A program made the translations under genes and the position numbers. The notes below the pieces were generated by a model. The model was not told the origin of the DNA, did no database searches, and saw nothing but the letters and a program-made list of their open reading frames with translations. Shown in pieces: positions 1 to 9,574 of a stretch of 52,340 nucleotides of DNA (position 1 is its first letter; each line of letters starts with the position of its first letter). This DNA is from Thermoflexibacter ruber (lineage in GTDB: Bacteria > Bacteroidota > Bacteroidia > Cytophagales > Thermoflexibacteraceae), in NCBI RefSeq assembly GCF_900113045.1, contig NZ_FONY01000039.1:1-52340 (forward strand). The letters are read 5' to 3'.

Positions 1-257
1 TCGGCTTGCTGTGCCACACTCAACTTGCCTGTATAACCTTGATAATTATCTTGTAAATAGGCTTCCAAACCTACTTGCTCATATCGCTGCCGATAGTTCC
101 TCACTGTTCCTTCACTGATGCCTAAACTGGCACTAATCACCTCCATACTTTGACCCAAATGAAGCATTAAAAGCACAGTTATCTTCTTGTACGCTCTGGC
201 ATAGCGTTCATTGTGTTGTAACTCCCTTAGTAAATCATAGTCTGCTTGTGATAACAT
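1..257 (-). CDS. IS630-like transposase, N-terminal helix-turn-helix part (runs off the window)
   Basis: The reading frame starts at an ATG (255-257) and stays open to the window edge, giving 85 residues. It begins MLSQADYDLLRELQ and contains a helix-turn-helix of the kind that opens IS630/Tc1-type transposases (SMEVISASLGISEGTVRNY, about residues 37-55). The DDE catalytic domain would lie outside the window, so I cannot tell whether the element is intact. The gene points out of the window, and the 90 bases before its ATG are A/T-rich; I could not identify an inverted-repeat end there. It could also be a free-standing HTH protein. The IS630 assignment is from memory of the family. Confidence 0.65.
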   Translation of the reverse strand, partial: MLSQADYDLLRELQHNERYARAYKKITVLLMLHLGQSMEVISASLGISEGTVRNYRQRYEQVGLEAYLQDNYQGYTGKLSVAQQA

Positions 258-344
258 TTTTACTAATTTGATTACCAAATATTGTACTTTTTTCGTAATT
301 TTCCTAATCCAAATTTCAAAACCTTTTACTTTTTAGTATAAAAA

Positions 345-383
345 CAAATATAATAAAAAAGCAGGTAATATTTATTACCTGCT
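345..383 (-). terminator. Rho-independent terminator of the subtilase gene
   Basis: The inverted repeat AGCAGGTAATA (360-370) / TATTACCTGCT (373-383) is followed, read on the minus strand, by a T-rich tract (345-359). It sits about 30 bases after the subtilase stop codon. Confidence 0.75.
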
Positions 384-414
384 AAGAAAATTCCTTTTAA
401 ATTGTTAAAAATTG

Positions 415-3400
415 CTATTGGTAAATAATTTTTTTAATAAACTGCTCTCCGCCTGCCATTATCTTAAATAAGTAAACTCCTTTATCCCTGTTTTTAAGAC
501 TTAGGTTATATACTTCATCTTTGACCATATTGGTTTCTATACTTTCCAGTTTCTGTCCCAGCATATTGTAAATTTCTACATGTACTAAGGTAAGTGTTGG
601 CATGTTTACTTCTAACTTCACATCACCTTCGCTTGGATTGGGGTATAGATATACTTTGACATCGGGCGGAATCATAGATTTTGGCTTAATAACGACTGCC
701 TGTCTGCCCTCTGCTGCGCAACCTATTTCATTCCTGACAGATAAAAATACAGAGTAGGTGCCTGCGTTTTTGTAAATATATTTGAGGGTTTGCTGGTTAC
801 TGGAATAGCCGTCGCCTAAGTACCATTGATAGTACAATCCGTCTTTGGTTTCGGGCGTAAAAACAAGCGTGTCGCCTACATAAAGCACATTTTTGTCATT
901 CAGAGAGTTTACTTCAAAGCGAGAAGTTACATTATCTACCTTGACCTCTACTTTGGTGGCTTCGCTTTCGTGCAAAGAGTCTATACAAGTAACAAAATAA
1001 CTTTTTGTTGCACTTGGTTTGCCTAAGTCCCAGTCTGCTCCCTCATGAGCAAAAATAGAGGAAGGATAGATTTCATAAAACCTAAACTTTGTTCCTCCTG
1101 TGGGAGTTAGCTTTACCTGTGTGCCACTACATACTCTTATGTTGGCAATGAGGGGTGGTTTGGCTCTGTTGATGACTTTAATTTTCTTACTTGCAGAAGC
1201 CTTACAGCCATATCTGTCTATGATGGTAAGCGTGATGGTATATTCTCCTTGCTTCTTGTACAAATAAGTAGGGTTCTGCGATGTAAGCGGAGCAGAACCG
1301 TCCCCCATATTCCATGACCAGCTTATAGCCTCAGTGCTTCTATCTTGCAAAGCCACTATATTGTTGGCTCTGTAAAGCAGGATTTCCTCTGGAGCATAAA
1401 AGTCTGCTTTAGGTTTATTAACCGTAATTTGCACTACTTTGTAATCACTTTCTACAATGGAGTCTGTATTAGTAATATACAATGTTTTATTTTCCAATAC
1501 ATTACTTAAACTTAGGCTATTCCCTTGATGAATAGGAGTAGTAAGAGGCAAAGAAGCATAGAAGTTAAATTTTGTGCCATTGCTTGGGGCTATAACGATA
1601 GAACCTCCTTCACAAATTACCTGATTATCAACCGTAGGTATTTGCCCTTTTCTGCCTACGCGGAATATTTTAGCAATCGAGTCTGTACAGCCAGAAAAGT
1701 CTGTAACTTTTAACATTACTTTGTATATACCCTGTGCTTTGTAGCGATGTACCGGGTTGTTTTCTTTACTTTTAGAGCCATCACCAAAATCCCATTCCCA
1801 GTTGGTCAAACCTAAAGAGCCTTTGGATAGATTGGTAAAGGAAATTCGCTCATTGGTAATAGTATCTGCTTTGGGAGAGTAATCAAAATCTGCCGTCAAA
1901 TCTCCTCTCTTAATACTAACTTCTATGGGAAAACTCTCAAATGCAGAGTCTATATTGCTAATATACAACTTTTTGATATTCAAATCTTTGATAGTAATAT
2001 CTCGCCCTATATGAATTGCTTGAGCAAGTGGAAGGGAAAGATAAAACTTGAAATTTTGTCCGTTATTAGGTCTAATCTTTACTTGGTCTGTACGACAAGC
2101 ATAGATTTCTGAAACAGGTAGCGTAGGCATAGGGCTACGTACCAGGCGAACTACTTTGATAATTTTGGAATAGGAAGCCTGACAACCAAGGCTGTCTGTT
2201 ATAGTCAAAGTAACTTTATATTTGCCTGCTTTTGTAAATCGATGAATAGGATTAGGCAAGGTATCCACAGTAGTATCATCGCCAAAGTCCCATTGCCATT
2301 GAACTGCACTGGTGCTTTTATCTTTGAAATAAATGATTGTAGAGTCTGCAATATTGAGAGAATCAATAGCATAAAAATTGGCTTTTGCCTTATGTACTTT
2401 AAACTGATAGGCGAGTACTTCGCTTTCTATCAAAGAGTCTGCATTAGTGATATAAAATACCTTTGCCGTATCTGCCAAGCTGACTTTTAATTCCTTAGTA
2501 GTTAGATAAGGTTTTTTAAAATTATCTTTGTCATAGAAGTTTAGCTTTTCTGCATTGAGGGCTTTGATATATAAAGAATCTGCCCAGCAAAGTGTCGTAG
2601 GGATAACTGGCTTTTTACCTACGCTACTTTGAGGATTCAGTATCATTTCTGCCTTTCTCAGAGCCTGCCTCATTTCCTCTATACTACTGCCTGATAAGAA
2701 TACAAAAGTAACTTTTTGAGCTTCTCCTTTTTTAAGATTCTTAAGTTTCAATCCGACTACGTGAGCGACATCTGCCCCTGTGATGTTATACCCTGCTTGC
2801 AATCTTTTTAAACCATTGCTGAGTGTAATGAATTTCTCGGCTTCGGAAAATCCATCAAATAAGTTTACTTGCCCATCGCTGTATCTTTTTTCTAAGGGAT
2901 AGTACTGAGGCTCTCCACCTATAGCTTTTATACCCGCATAGGTTCTGCTATTGTCTTGGAATACGTAGCCAAATTCGTCTTGTCTATCCCAGTCTGCTAA
3001 GTTGTAGAAACCTCCACCCATGTCCCAGTCAGCGTACAATCCTACATACAAACTATCAATATCCTGATTACTTTGGTTGGTAAGAAGATAATCTACTAAA
3101 ATATATTTATCGTGTGGACTGTTTGCTTTTCCTTTGATTGTTTGTTCTATTAGTAATCCTATTTTGTTTTTGTCAGAGAAAATAGCAGAAGTCTGCACAT
3201 TATGAAAGTCTTTTTTTGTAAATCTAATATGTTGAATTGGCTCAAAGTCATTAGCTTTTGTGTTTTCATTGATTCTAATACTGTTGGCGACTTTACTTTC
3301 ACTGATGCCAACGAGCAGTCCCGCTTCTTTCAAAATCTGCCTTTGCTGAAATTCAATACCTATGCCTTCTGTATTTGTCTGATTGACCATTCCTATCCGA

Positions 3401-5148
3401 CCGTTCGCTGCGGAGGTAAGGCTAAAGTCATTGACGTATATATTCAGATAATAGTCAGAAACTTCTACAAAAAAGTATTGGTAGTCATTGTAATTGACAT
3501 CCTCAAAACCTACCCTAAACTTGATTTTTTCTCCTCTTGGGATATCAGGGTGCAGGTAAACCAAGAAAGGAGCAGAGGCATTAGTAACAGAGTCTAAGGT
3601 ATTTAACGCTCCGATGCGACAAGTATTTTTGACGATAGTTACGTAAGGCGAAGAGGTACTGAGTGTAGCCTTCAGCGCAGATGTACTTGGTTTGAGATAA
3701 TTCACAAAGTTTGCAACCAAACTTACTGTATCGTTTTGGAAAGCATATTCTCCAAACTTATTCACCAATTTGGGATTAAGCAATCTTACCGACTGAGCAA
3801 TATTGGCTTGTAATGCCTTCCATGCGTTTACTCTACCCTTGCCTAACTTTTCTGCTAAGGCAGGATTTCCCTGCAAGTGGTAAACATCATCAGCCGTAAC
3901 TCTTATCTGCTCTGCGACTTGCTGGGCTGTCATCTGCGGAAATCTTGCCATAACCAAACCCGCCAGACCTGATACAAAAGGAGCCGCAAAAGACGAGCCT
4001 TCGTGCATATTGTATAACTCTGTCATGGTAATCATGGTAGTCCAAATATTTTTACCCGGTGCCATGACATCTACAAAATGATTATAAGAACCGTAAATCC
4101 TATCGTTCTCATCAGAGGCGGCTACAGAAAGTACATTTTCATAGGAAGCAGGGAACAGTTCTATTTCTTGTTGTCTATTGCCCGCAGCCGCAACTACAAG
4201 GGCATTTTTAACCAAAGTAGCATAGTTAATGGTTTCTTGGAGCAGTTGTGATTTCCAGTCCGTACTCCCCAGAGAAATATTGATAATGCGACAACCGTTA
4301 TCTACGGCATATTTAATTGCTTTGGCAATGTCTGCACTTGTAGGGTCGGGCAGTTTGGGGAGCATATTTTGTGGCACAACTTTGATAGGCATAATGCGTG
4401 TGTTAAAACCGACCCCTGCTAAACCTATTCCATTATTGACCTTGGCAGCAGCCACGCCAGCTACTGCCGAGCCGTGCCAGCCCGCCAAGGCAAAGTTGTT
4501 TTGAGCAAAATCATAGCCTAAGGAATCATCTATAAAACCATTACCATCATCATCAACGCCTCTAAGTCCATACCTTTCCTTATGGTTGTACTTCAACTGT
4601 CCTTGAAACTCAGGGTGACCAGCCCAAATATAGTCATCTATCACAGCAATCACAATATTAGAATCTCCTTTGCTAATTTCCCATGCTTCAGGGACTTGGG
4701 CTTTTTCTAATCCCCATAAGCGACCTTCCACAAAGAATCTATCATTAGGACGAAACGGAGGTGAGAGTGTTTCAAAGTAGGTCAATGGCTCTACATGCTC
4801 TACCCAGCTTTGAGCTTTTAAGCGTGCTATAGCTTGAGCAAGGGATTCCTCTTGGCTTACCTCTACCTCATAGTAATTTTTTAATAAGTTGTTCTCAAAG
4901 GTATGGCTTTGAAATGGTGAACTTGACTCTTGAAATACACATTTGACTTGCTTCAGATTCATTTGGCTTCTTAGGGTACTTTCTGCGGCTTCTATTCTGC
5001 CATTAGTAGTAGCAGACTGCTTTATTTTTACAATGAGCTTATTAGGCACATACCTTTGCGGAAGCAGAGGTGATTGTGCTAAAACGAAGGAAGGGAAAAG
5101 GAAGCATAGAATTAGAAAAAATCTATCAAAATAAAATTTTAACTGCAT
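415..5148 (-). CDS. Secreted subtilisin-like serine protease with PKD repeats and T9SS sorting domain
   Basis: This 1577-residue protein is a large S8-family protease exported through the type IX secretion system. Residues 1-25 are a signal peptide ending VLAQ. Residues about 34-120 resemble an I9-type propeptide. The catalytic domain (about 140-450) shows Asp171 (VIDD), His225 (GWHGS), oxyanion Asn324 (AAAGN) and Ser386 (EGSSFAAP). An Asp-rich probable calcium loop lies near 199-208. Four PKD-type repeats follow, marked by WQWDFGDD, WEWDFGDG, WSWNMGDG and YQWYLGDG. The last 79 residues (1499-1577) form a type A C-terminal sorting domain, starting VYLYPNPSEG and ending FIKKIIYQ. The gene is monocistronic, with its own promoter and terminator. 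The substrate cannot be read from sequence; secreted nutrient or adhesion-related proteolysis is an inference. Confidence 0.95.
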   Translation of the reverse strand: MQLKFYFDRFFLILCFLFPSFVLAQSPLLPQRYVPNKLIVKIKQSATTNGRIEAAESTLRSQMNLKQVKCVFQESSSPFQSHTFENNLLKNYYEVEVSQEESLAQAIARLKAQSWVEHVEPLTYFETLSPPFRPNDRFFVEGRLWGLEKAQVPEAWEISKGDSNIVIAVIDDYIWAGHPEFQGQLKYNHKERYGLRGVDDDGNGFIDDSLGYDFAQNNFALAGWHGSAVAGVAAAKVNNGIGLAGVGFNTRIMPIKVVPQNMLPKLPDPTSADIAKAIKYAVDNGCRIINISLGSTDWKSQLLQETINYATLVKNALVVAAAGNRQQEIELFPASYENVLSVAASDENDRIYGSYNHFVDVMAPGKNIWTTMITMTELYNMHEGSSFAAPFVSGLAGLVMARFPQMTAQQVAEQIRVTADDVYHLQGNPALAEKLGKGRVNAWKALQANIAQSVRLLNPKLVNKFGEYAFQNDTVSLVANFVNYLKPSTSALKATLSTSSPYVTIVKNTCRIGALNTLDSVTNASAPFLVYLHPDIPRGEKIKFRVGFEDVNYNDYQYFFVEVSDYYLNIYVNDFSLTSAANGRIGMVNQTNTEGIGIEFQQRQILKEAGLLVGISESKVANSIRINENTKANDFEPIQHIRFTKKDFHNVQTSAIFSDKNKIGLLIEQTIKGKANSPHDKYILVDYLLTNQSNQDIDSLYVGLYADWDMGGGFYNLADWDRQDEFGYVFQDNSRTYAGIKAIGGEPQYYPLEKRYSDGQVNLFDGFSEAEKFITLSNGLKRLQAGYNITGADVAHVVGLKLKNLKKGEAQKVTFVFLSGSSIEEMRQALRKAEMILNPQSSVGKKPVIPTTLCWADSLYIKALNAEKLNFYDKDNFKKPYLTTKELKVSLADTAKVFYITNADSLIESEVLAYQFKVHKAKANFYAIDSLNIADSTIIYFKDKSTSAVQWQWDFGDDTTVDTLPNPIHRFTKAGKYKVTLTITDSLGCQASYSKIIKVVRLVRSPMPTLPVSEIYACRTDQVKIRPNNGQNFKFYLSLPLAQAIHIGRDITIKDLNIKKLYISNIDSAFESFPIEVSIKRGDLTADFDYSPKADTITNERISFTNLSKGSLGLTNWEWDFGDGSKSKENNPVHRYKAQGIYKVMLKVTDFSGCTDSIAKIFRVGRKGQIPTVDNQVICEGGSIVIAPSNGTKFNFYASLPLTTPIHQGNSLSLSNVLENKTLYITNTDSIVESDYKVVQITVNKPKADFYAPEEILLYRANNIVALQDRSTEAISWSWNMGDGSAPLTSQNPTYLYKKQGEYTITLTIIDRYGCKASASKKIKVINRAKPPLIANIRVCSGTQVKLTPTGGTKFRFYEIYPSSIFAHEGADWDLGKPSATKSYFVTCIDSLHESEATKVEVKVDNVTSRFEVNSLNDKNVLYVGDTLVFTPETKDGLYYQWYLGDGYSSNQQTLKYIYKNAGTYSVFLSVRNEIGCAAEGRQAVVIKPKSMIPPDVKVYLYPNPSEGDVKLEVNMPTLTLVHVEIYNMLGQKLESIETNMVKDEVYNLSLKNRDKGVYLFKIMAGGEQFIKKIIYQ

Positions 5149-5189
5149 GTCAAGATTTGGTTGTCCTATATAGCTCTGATTAAGTCAAG

Positions 5190-5222
5190 CAAAGCTAACA
5201 AAATTTTTCTAATCAACGCAAA
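5190..5222 (-). promoter_or_regulatory. Bacteroidetes-type promoter of the subtilase gene
   Basis: Read on the minus strand there is TTTG (5219-5222), a 21-base spacer and TAGCTTTG (5190-5197). This is a full match to the TTTG / TAnnTTTG pattern. Transcription would start near 5183 and leave a leader of about 35 bases. Confidence 0.6.
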
Positions 5223-5515
5223 GTTCACTTAGATTAACGTATAAAAACTAAAAAATGTTATTCTAATGTTTAATTAAGTTTCAATAAGTATTCGTTCCCT
5301 CGTAGTTCTGACTGACTTTCTAAGCAGCAGTAGAACTGTCAGATGCTATCCGAAAATTCCATTGTGGTTTTGAAAATTGCCCCCACAGTCAAAGAACATT
5401 TTTTCTTGAATGTCAATTAGGGAAAGATAAAGATGTAAATAAAAGCAAAAAGAATATTTTAACTTGTTATCCAAAAAACGGAAGTATGATAAATATCAAA
5501 ATCCAAAAAAATTAA
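5223..5515. other. Non-coding stretch between the divergent subtilase and thrS genes
   Basis: No convincing gene was seen on either strand. The stretch holds an imperfect inverted arrangement (AGTTCTGAC near 5312-5321 against AGAACTGTCAGA near 5330-5343) and is otherwise A/T-rich. No tRNA-like fold or insertion-sequence end was recognised. Confidence 0.5.
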
Positions 5516-5523
5516 CTACCTTC
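5516..5523 (+). promoter_or_regulatory. Candidate -7 promoter element of thrS
   Basis: The sequence TACCTTCG differs by one base from TAnnTTTG. It would place the transcript start near 5530, immediately before the leader hairpin. No clear TTTG was found at the -33 position, so support is modest. Confidence 0.35.
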
Positions 5524-5537
5524 GCACCCACATTTTA

Positions 5538-5559
5538 GCCTTGCAGTTGTAGGCAAGGC
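5538..5559 (+). promoter_or_regulatory. thrS leader hairpin, possible ThrRS operator mimicking tRNA-Thr
   Basis: GCCTTGC (5538-5544) and GCAAGGC (5553-5559) pair perfectly around the 8-base loop AGTTGTAG. The loop contains U-UGU-A, the central bases of a tRNA-Thr(UGU) anticodon loop. The hairpin ends 25 bases before the thrS ATG. In Escherichia coli, ThrRS represses its own translation by binding an anticodon-like hairpin upstream of its start. Extending that to this gene is inference from a five-base match. Confidence 0.35.
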
Positions 5560-5584
5560 GTTCACTTAAATTTTTTATAAGCCA

Positions 5585-7540
5585 ATGATTAACATTACTT
5601 TACCTGACGGCTCTGTCAGGCAGTATGAGCAAGGCGTAACAGGTATGCAAATCGCCTTGAGCATCAGCGAAGGTTTAGCGCGCAATGTCCTTGCCGCTAA
5701 GGTCAATGGAGAAGTTTGGGACGCTTCTCGCCCTATCCAACAAGACGCTACCGTTCAGCTACTCACTTGGAACGACACCGATGGTAAAAAAACATTTTGG
5801 CACTCCTCCGCTCACCTCATGGCTGAGGCTTTGGAGGCACTTTATCCTAACACCAAATTTGGGATAGGACCTGCCATAGACAATGGTTTTTACTACGATG
5901 TGGACTTCAACGGGCAGGCTTTTTCTTCTGATGACTTGCCAAAAGTAGAGGAGAAAATGCAAGAACTTGCTAAGCAAAAAAGTGAGTATATCCGAAAAGA
6001 AGTTTCTAAAAAAGAAGCAATTAGCTACTTTACCGAAAAAGGCGACCCCTATAAGTTGGAACTTTTAGAGGGTTTGGAAGATGGCAACATTACTTTTTAC
6101 ACACAAGGCAACTTTGTTGACTTGTGTAGGGGACCCCATATCCCTAATACGGGCTTCATCAAGGCAATCAAACTCCTGAATGTAGCGGGAGCGTATTGGC
6201 GAGGTGATGAGAAAAACAAGCAACTTACGCGTATTTATGGGATTACTTTCCCCAAAGCAAAGGAGTTAGAAGAATACTTACATTTCTTAGAGGAAGCCAA
6301 AAAGAGAGACCACCGCAAGTTGGGTAAGGAATTAGAACTGTTTACGTTCTCTGAAAAAGTGGGCATGGGTTTGCCTCTTTGGTTGCCCAAAGGGGCAGTA
6401 TTGAGAGAACGCTTGGAAAATTTCCTAAAAAAGGCGCAAGTAAAAGCAGGCTATCAGCAAGTGGTAACTCCTCATATCGGAGGAAAACAACTTTATATAA
6501 CTTCAGGACACTATGAAAAGTACGGCAAGGATTCTTTCCAGCCCATCAAAACTCCTGATGTGGACGAGGAGTTTTTACTAAAGCCGATGAACTGTCCCCA
6601 TCACTGCGAGATTTATAAGTCTAAACCTCGCTCTTACAGAGATTTGCCTATTCGCTATGCAGAATTTGGAACGGTGTATCGCTATGAGCAAAGTGGAGAA
6701 TTACACGGCTTGACGAGGGTAAGAGGTTTTACACAAGATGATGCACATATTTTCTGCCGCCCTGACCAAGTAAAAGAGGAGTTTAAAAAAGTAATAGATT
6801 TGGTCTTGTATGTATTCAATGCACTTAGTTTTGAGGACTATGTAGCCCAGATTTCCCTTCGTCATCAGACAGATAGAAGCAAGTACATAGGAGATGAAGC
6901 ACTTTGGGAACTTGCTGAGCGGCAAATTACCGAAGCGGCAACAGAGAAAAATTTGAAAACAGTGGTAGAATATGGGGAAGCGGCATTTTATGGTCCCAAG
7001 TTGGACTTCATGGTGAAAGATGCTTTGGGTAGAAGATGGCAATTAGGGACTATCCAAGTCGATTATCAGTTACCTAATCGTTTTGAGCTGGAATATACAG
7101 GAGCGGACAATCAGAAACATAGACCTGTGATGATTCACCGCGCTCCTTTTGGCTCTATGGAACGCTTTACCGCAGTGCTTTTAGAACACTGTGCTGGGAA
7201 TTTCCCACTTTGGCTCGCTCCTGAGCAGATAGCTGTATTGCCTATCTCTGAAAAATACCATGACTATGCCCAAGAGGTGTTTTTAACCCTCCAGCAAAAA
7301 GATATTCGAGGCTTTTTGGACGAGAGAGATGAAAAAATAGGTAGAAAAATTCGCGATGCAGAAGTGAAAAAAGTACCTTATATGCTCATCGTTGGTGAAA
7401 AAGAACAAGCAGAAGAAGCAGTTTCTGTGCGTAAAAAAGGAGAAGGGGACTTGGGTATGATGAAAATTGCTGACTTCTCTGCTCACTTCGAGAGTGAGGT
7501 AGAGAAAATGCTTAGTGGAGTAAAGGTAGGAGAGAATTAA
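5585..7540 (+). CDS. thrS: Threonyl-tRNA synthetase
   Basis: ThrRS charges tRNA-Thr with threonine in the cytoplasm. The 651-residue length is normal for a full bacterial enzyme. In order there is a TGS domain (about 1-62), the editing/SAD domain with the HxxxH zinc motif HSSAH (His73, His77), a class II catalytic core, and a C-terminal anticodon-binding domain. The core shows [10 protein letters not shown] (zinc/active-site Cys), the YRYEQSGE motif 2 region and the motif 3 segment near [11 protein letters not shown]. The ATG is the natural start because the TGS domain begins at once ([10 protein letters not shown]). The gene stands alone, with a strong terminator five bases after its stop. 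The usual bacterial neighbour infC is not adjacent. Confidence 0.97.
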   Translation: MINITLPDGSVRQYEQGVTGMQIALSISEGLARNVLAAKVNGEVWDASRPIQQDATVQLLTWNDTDGKKTFWHSSAHLMAEALEALYPNTKFGIGPAIDNGFYYDVDFNGQAFSSDDLPKVEEKMQELAKQKSEYIRKEVSKKEAISYFTEKGDPYKLELLEGLEDGNITFYTQGNFVDLCRGPHIPNTGFIKAIKLLNVAGAYWRGDEKNKQLTRIYGITFPKAKELEEYLHFLEEAKKRDHRKLGKELELFTFSEKVGMGLPLWLPKGAVLRERLENFLKKAQVKAGYQQVVTPHIGGKQLYITSGHYEKYGKDSFQPIKTPDVDEEFLLKPMNCPHHCEIYKSKPRSYRDLPIRYAEFGTVYRYEQSGELHGLTRVRGFTQDDAHIFCRPDQVKEEFKKVIDLVLYVFNALSFEDYVAQISLRHQTDRSKYIGDEALWELAERQITEAATEKNLKTVVEYGEAAFYGPKLDFMVKDALGRRWQLGTIQVDYQLPNRFELEYTGADNQKHRPVMIHRAPFGSMERFTAVLLEHCAGNFPLWLAPEQIAVLPISEKYHDYAQEVFLTLQQKDIRGFLDERDEKIGRKIRDAEVKKVPYMLIVGEKEQAEEAVSVRKKGEGDLGMMKIADFSAHFESEVEKMLSGVKVGEN

Positions 7541-7544
7541 TTGT

Positions 7545-7592
7545 ATTATACTTTACAAGGTTTTACAAACCTTGTAAAGTATAATTTTTTTG
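7545..7592 (+). terminator. Rho-independent terminator of thrS
   Basis: A perfect 18-base stem (7545-7562 with 7568-7585, loop TTACA) is followed by a run of T residues. It starts four bases after the thrS stop codon. Confidence 0.9.
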
Positions 7593-7605
7593 AACGGAAA
7601 AGCAT

Positions 7606-7635
7606 TTGTGCGTGGTTTGTTCTTTTTTCGCTAAA
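7606..7635 (+). repeat. Left inverted end of the Gabija/restriction islet
   Basis: The sequence TTGTGCGTGGTTTG, nine variable bases, then CGCTAAA. The same arrangement occurs inverted at 11960-11989 with one difference in the 14-base block. The pair encloses exactly the defence islet. The CGCTAAA part overlaps the last codons of the methylase remnant. Confidence 0.65.
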
Positions 7636-7991
7636 ACGCTACCAATATTTTTTCAACTTCTTCCTTTGCTTGTTTACGAAGTTCAAAAGAGTAACGGACT
7701 TTTTCGCTGATTTCTTGCAAAACTTTTTCTTCGGGCAAATACACCAAAATTCTGCCTAAATCGTAGTCGGAAATGTTCGGAATGGCTGCCCCTGTACGAT
7801 ACATAAAAACCTGTTTCAAAAACATTTCTGTTCGCAAATAATAAAGCAAATAGTACAATAAACAATACTTTTAGCATTTCGTCTAATGCTTGCCGTGCCG
7901 AAAGTCCGTCATTAGCATAAATGCTATTGTGGATTTCAGAAAACTTTTTGAGCAAGGAAGTTTCTTTTTGAAGGTCAAGTAAATTTTCCAT
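7631..7991 (-). pseudogene. Remnant of an N-6 adenine methylase / specificity protein (internal deletion)
   Basis: Two pieces of one type I-like modification protein lie in different frames. The first about 43 codons, from the ATG at 7989-7991, give MENLLDLQKET and a segment with IHNSIYANDGLSARQALDEM. This is the usual N-terminus of HsdM-like N-6 DNA methylases. A second piece (up to about 7858) reads FLKQVFMYRTGAAIPNISD and ends in a helical EKVRYSFELRKQAKEEVEKIL, typical of the C-terminal end of a target-recognition domain. The SAM-binding and NPPF core is missing and the join shifts frame, so it cannot be a working methylase. It starts two bases after the helicase stop and was probably co-transcribed. 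Family assignment is from remembered resemblance. Confidence 0.7.
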
Positions 7992-7993
7992 AA

Positions 7994-9574
7994 CTACACA
8001 AATTGAACATTTAAACTTTCTAATTTTTTCTTATTTGCTTCGTTGATTTGTTGTAAGCAAGCAATATACAAAGCCATTTTTGCTCTGCTAAATGCCACAA
8101 AACCTAATCTATAATGGTCTTCAAAAGCCTTTTTTTTATTTTTTTGATTATATTGAACAGCCACTCTATTAGTATGATTATTTTCTAACCATTTTTCAAG
8201 TTCGTTATTGTCTCTTGCAACTACTAAAACACACGTAGCTTCTAAACCTTTGGACTTGTGTATGGTAGTTGTGTAATCTGTGTGCTGTTGATTTTTTGGA
8301 ATTATTTTTAAATTCTGTAGTTCGCTAAAAAACTTTTCGGCATCAAAATGCTTTTCTGTGGATATTTGAAAGGCTAAATCTCGTTCAAAATAGGTCTTAA
8401 ACTCATCAAAGTTTGCAAATTCTTTTTTCCACAATTTTATGGCAAGTGTTCTGAGTTGAATTATATTGATATTGTATTTTTCGCAAATTTGTTTTGAATT
8501 AAATCCTACTATTTTGGTTATGATAAGTATTACCTCCGAAAGTAAATGATATGATTTTTTACTTTCATTTGAGATTTTAATTAAACCTGAAACGCTATCA
8601 AAAGCCTTGTTTTCAAATGCCAAATAAAACCTTTTGAAATCAGGTTCATCTCTCCAAATTTCTGTTTTATCTTTAAATGTATTTGAGATTTGCAGTAAAT
8701 CTGTTTGAGAAATAAAAAATACACCATTTTTTTCAACTGTTGAAAAACGGGCTTCTTGTTGTAATTGCGTATTGAAATTATTGATAAAAGTCGTAATTTG
8801 AGAACTACAACGGTTATTATCTCTTTTTTCTTCTACTTCATATTTTTGCTTATGCTGCAATATTGGAATTTTAGAGAAATCCTTGAAACCTGCTGAATAG
8901 TTAGATATGAACTGTTCTGCATCACCCACTTTATAGATTTTAGTCTTTTTTGATTTTCTGATTTCATCAAAAACTTTAAATTGTTGGTTATCAGTATCTT
9001 GAAACTCATCAACAAATAAAAACTGCAATCTACTACCTACTTTCTCTCTAACAATTTGATAATCGCATATCAAGTAAGACGCAATACTTGCTATTTTATC
9101 AAATGGTATTTTCCCCTGCCTAACTAATTGGTTAGTAAAGGCATACTCTAAGACTTGTTTCTGTTGAGCATTTTTCCTATTCCAATCTGGATGTCTGCCT
9201 GTGAGTATTTCTAATACTTTTTTATCATCTAACTCAAAAAATATTTTATCTGTCGCTATAAAATATTCTTTGATTGTGTTTTCCTTTTTATCTTTTTTAT
9301 CTTCAGTTACTTTTGGTAATAAACTTCCATAAGGCAAAACCAAAAATTTATTAAAAAAGGCATAAGTTGTACCCACAAAAACATTTGCAGGGATTTTGGT
9401 GTATTGGCTTAATCTTTCTCTGATAGAATTGGTAGCCGCATTGGTATAGGTAATTGCCGCTAAAAACCTATGTGGCTCTAATTCGGGCAAGTATTTTAGT
9501 ATTTCCTTTACCATATTGGTAGTTTTGCCACTACCCGCCCCCGCAATTACTAAGGTTGGTTTTTCTGTTTTCAT
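7994..9574 (-). CDS. UvrD-like superfamily 1 helicase, Gabija GajB-like
   Basis: This 526-residue protein is a UvrD/PcrA-type SF1A helicase. It shows Walker A AGAGSGKTT (residues 11-19), motif Ia ITYTNAATNSI, Walker B VDEFQDTD (near 190), motif III GDAEQ, motif V TIHKSKGLEA and motif VI FVAFSRAKMALY. All main motifs are present, so it should be active. Its ATG overlaps the stop of the upstream nuclease gene (ATGA, 9571-9574), which implies translational coupling. A short UvrD-like helicase directly after an OLD/TOPRIM nuclease is the hallmark of Gabija. In that system GajB hydrolyses nucleotides and works with GajA to cut invading phage DNA. Its use in phage defence here is inferred from pairing and context. 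Confidence 0.85.
   Translation of the reverse strand: MKTEKPTLVIAGAGSGKTTNMVKEILKYLPELEPHRFLAAITYTNAATNSIRERLSQYTKIPANVFVGTTYAFFNKFLVLPYGSLLPKVTEDKKDKKENTIKEYFIATDKIFFELDDKKVLEILTGRHPDWNRKNAQQKQVLEYAFTNQLVRQGKIPFDKIASIASYLICDYQIVREKVGSRLQFLFVDEFQDTDNQQFKVFDEIRKSKKTKIYKVGDAEQFISNYSAGFKDFSKIPILQHKQKYEVEEKRDNNRCSSQITTFINNFNTQLQQEARFSTVEKNGVFFISQTDLLQISNTFKDKTEIWRDEPDFKRFYLAFENKAFDSVSGLIKISNESKKSYHLLSEVILIITKIVGFNSKQICEKYNINIIQLRTLAIKLWKKEFANFDEFKTYFERDLAFQISTEKHFDAEKFFSELQNLKIIPKNQQHTDYTTTIHKSKGLEATCVLVVARDNNELEKWLENNHTNRVAVQYNQKNKKKAFEDHYRLGFVAFSRAKMALYIACLQQINEANKKKLESLNVQFV

Noticed and set aside
7683-7988. A 102-residue frame starting with the methylase N-terminus as an intact small gene
   Set aside because: Only the first ~43 codons resemble the methylase; the rest is out-of-frame sequence of the C-terminal piece.
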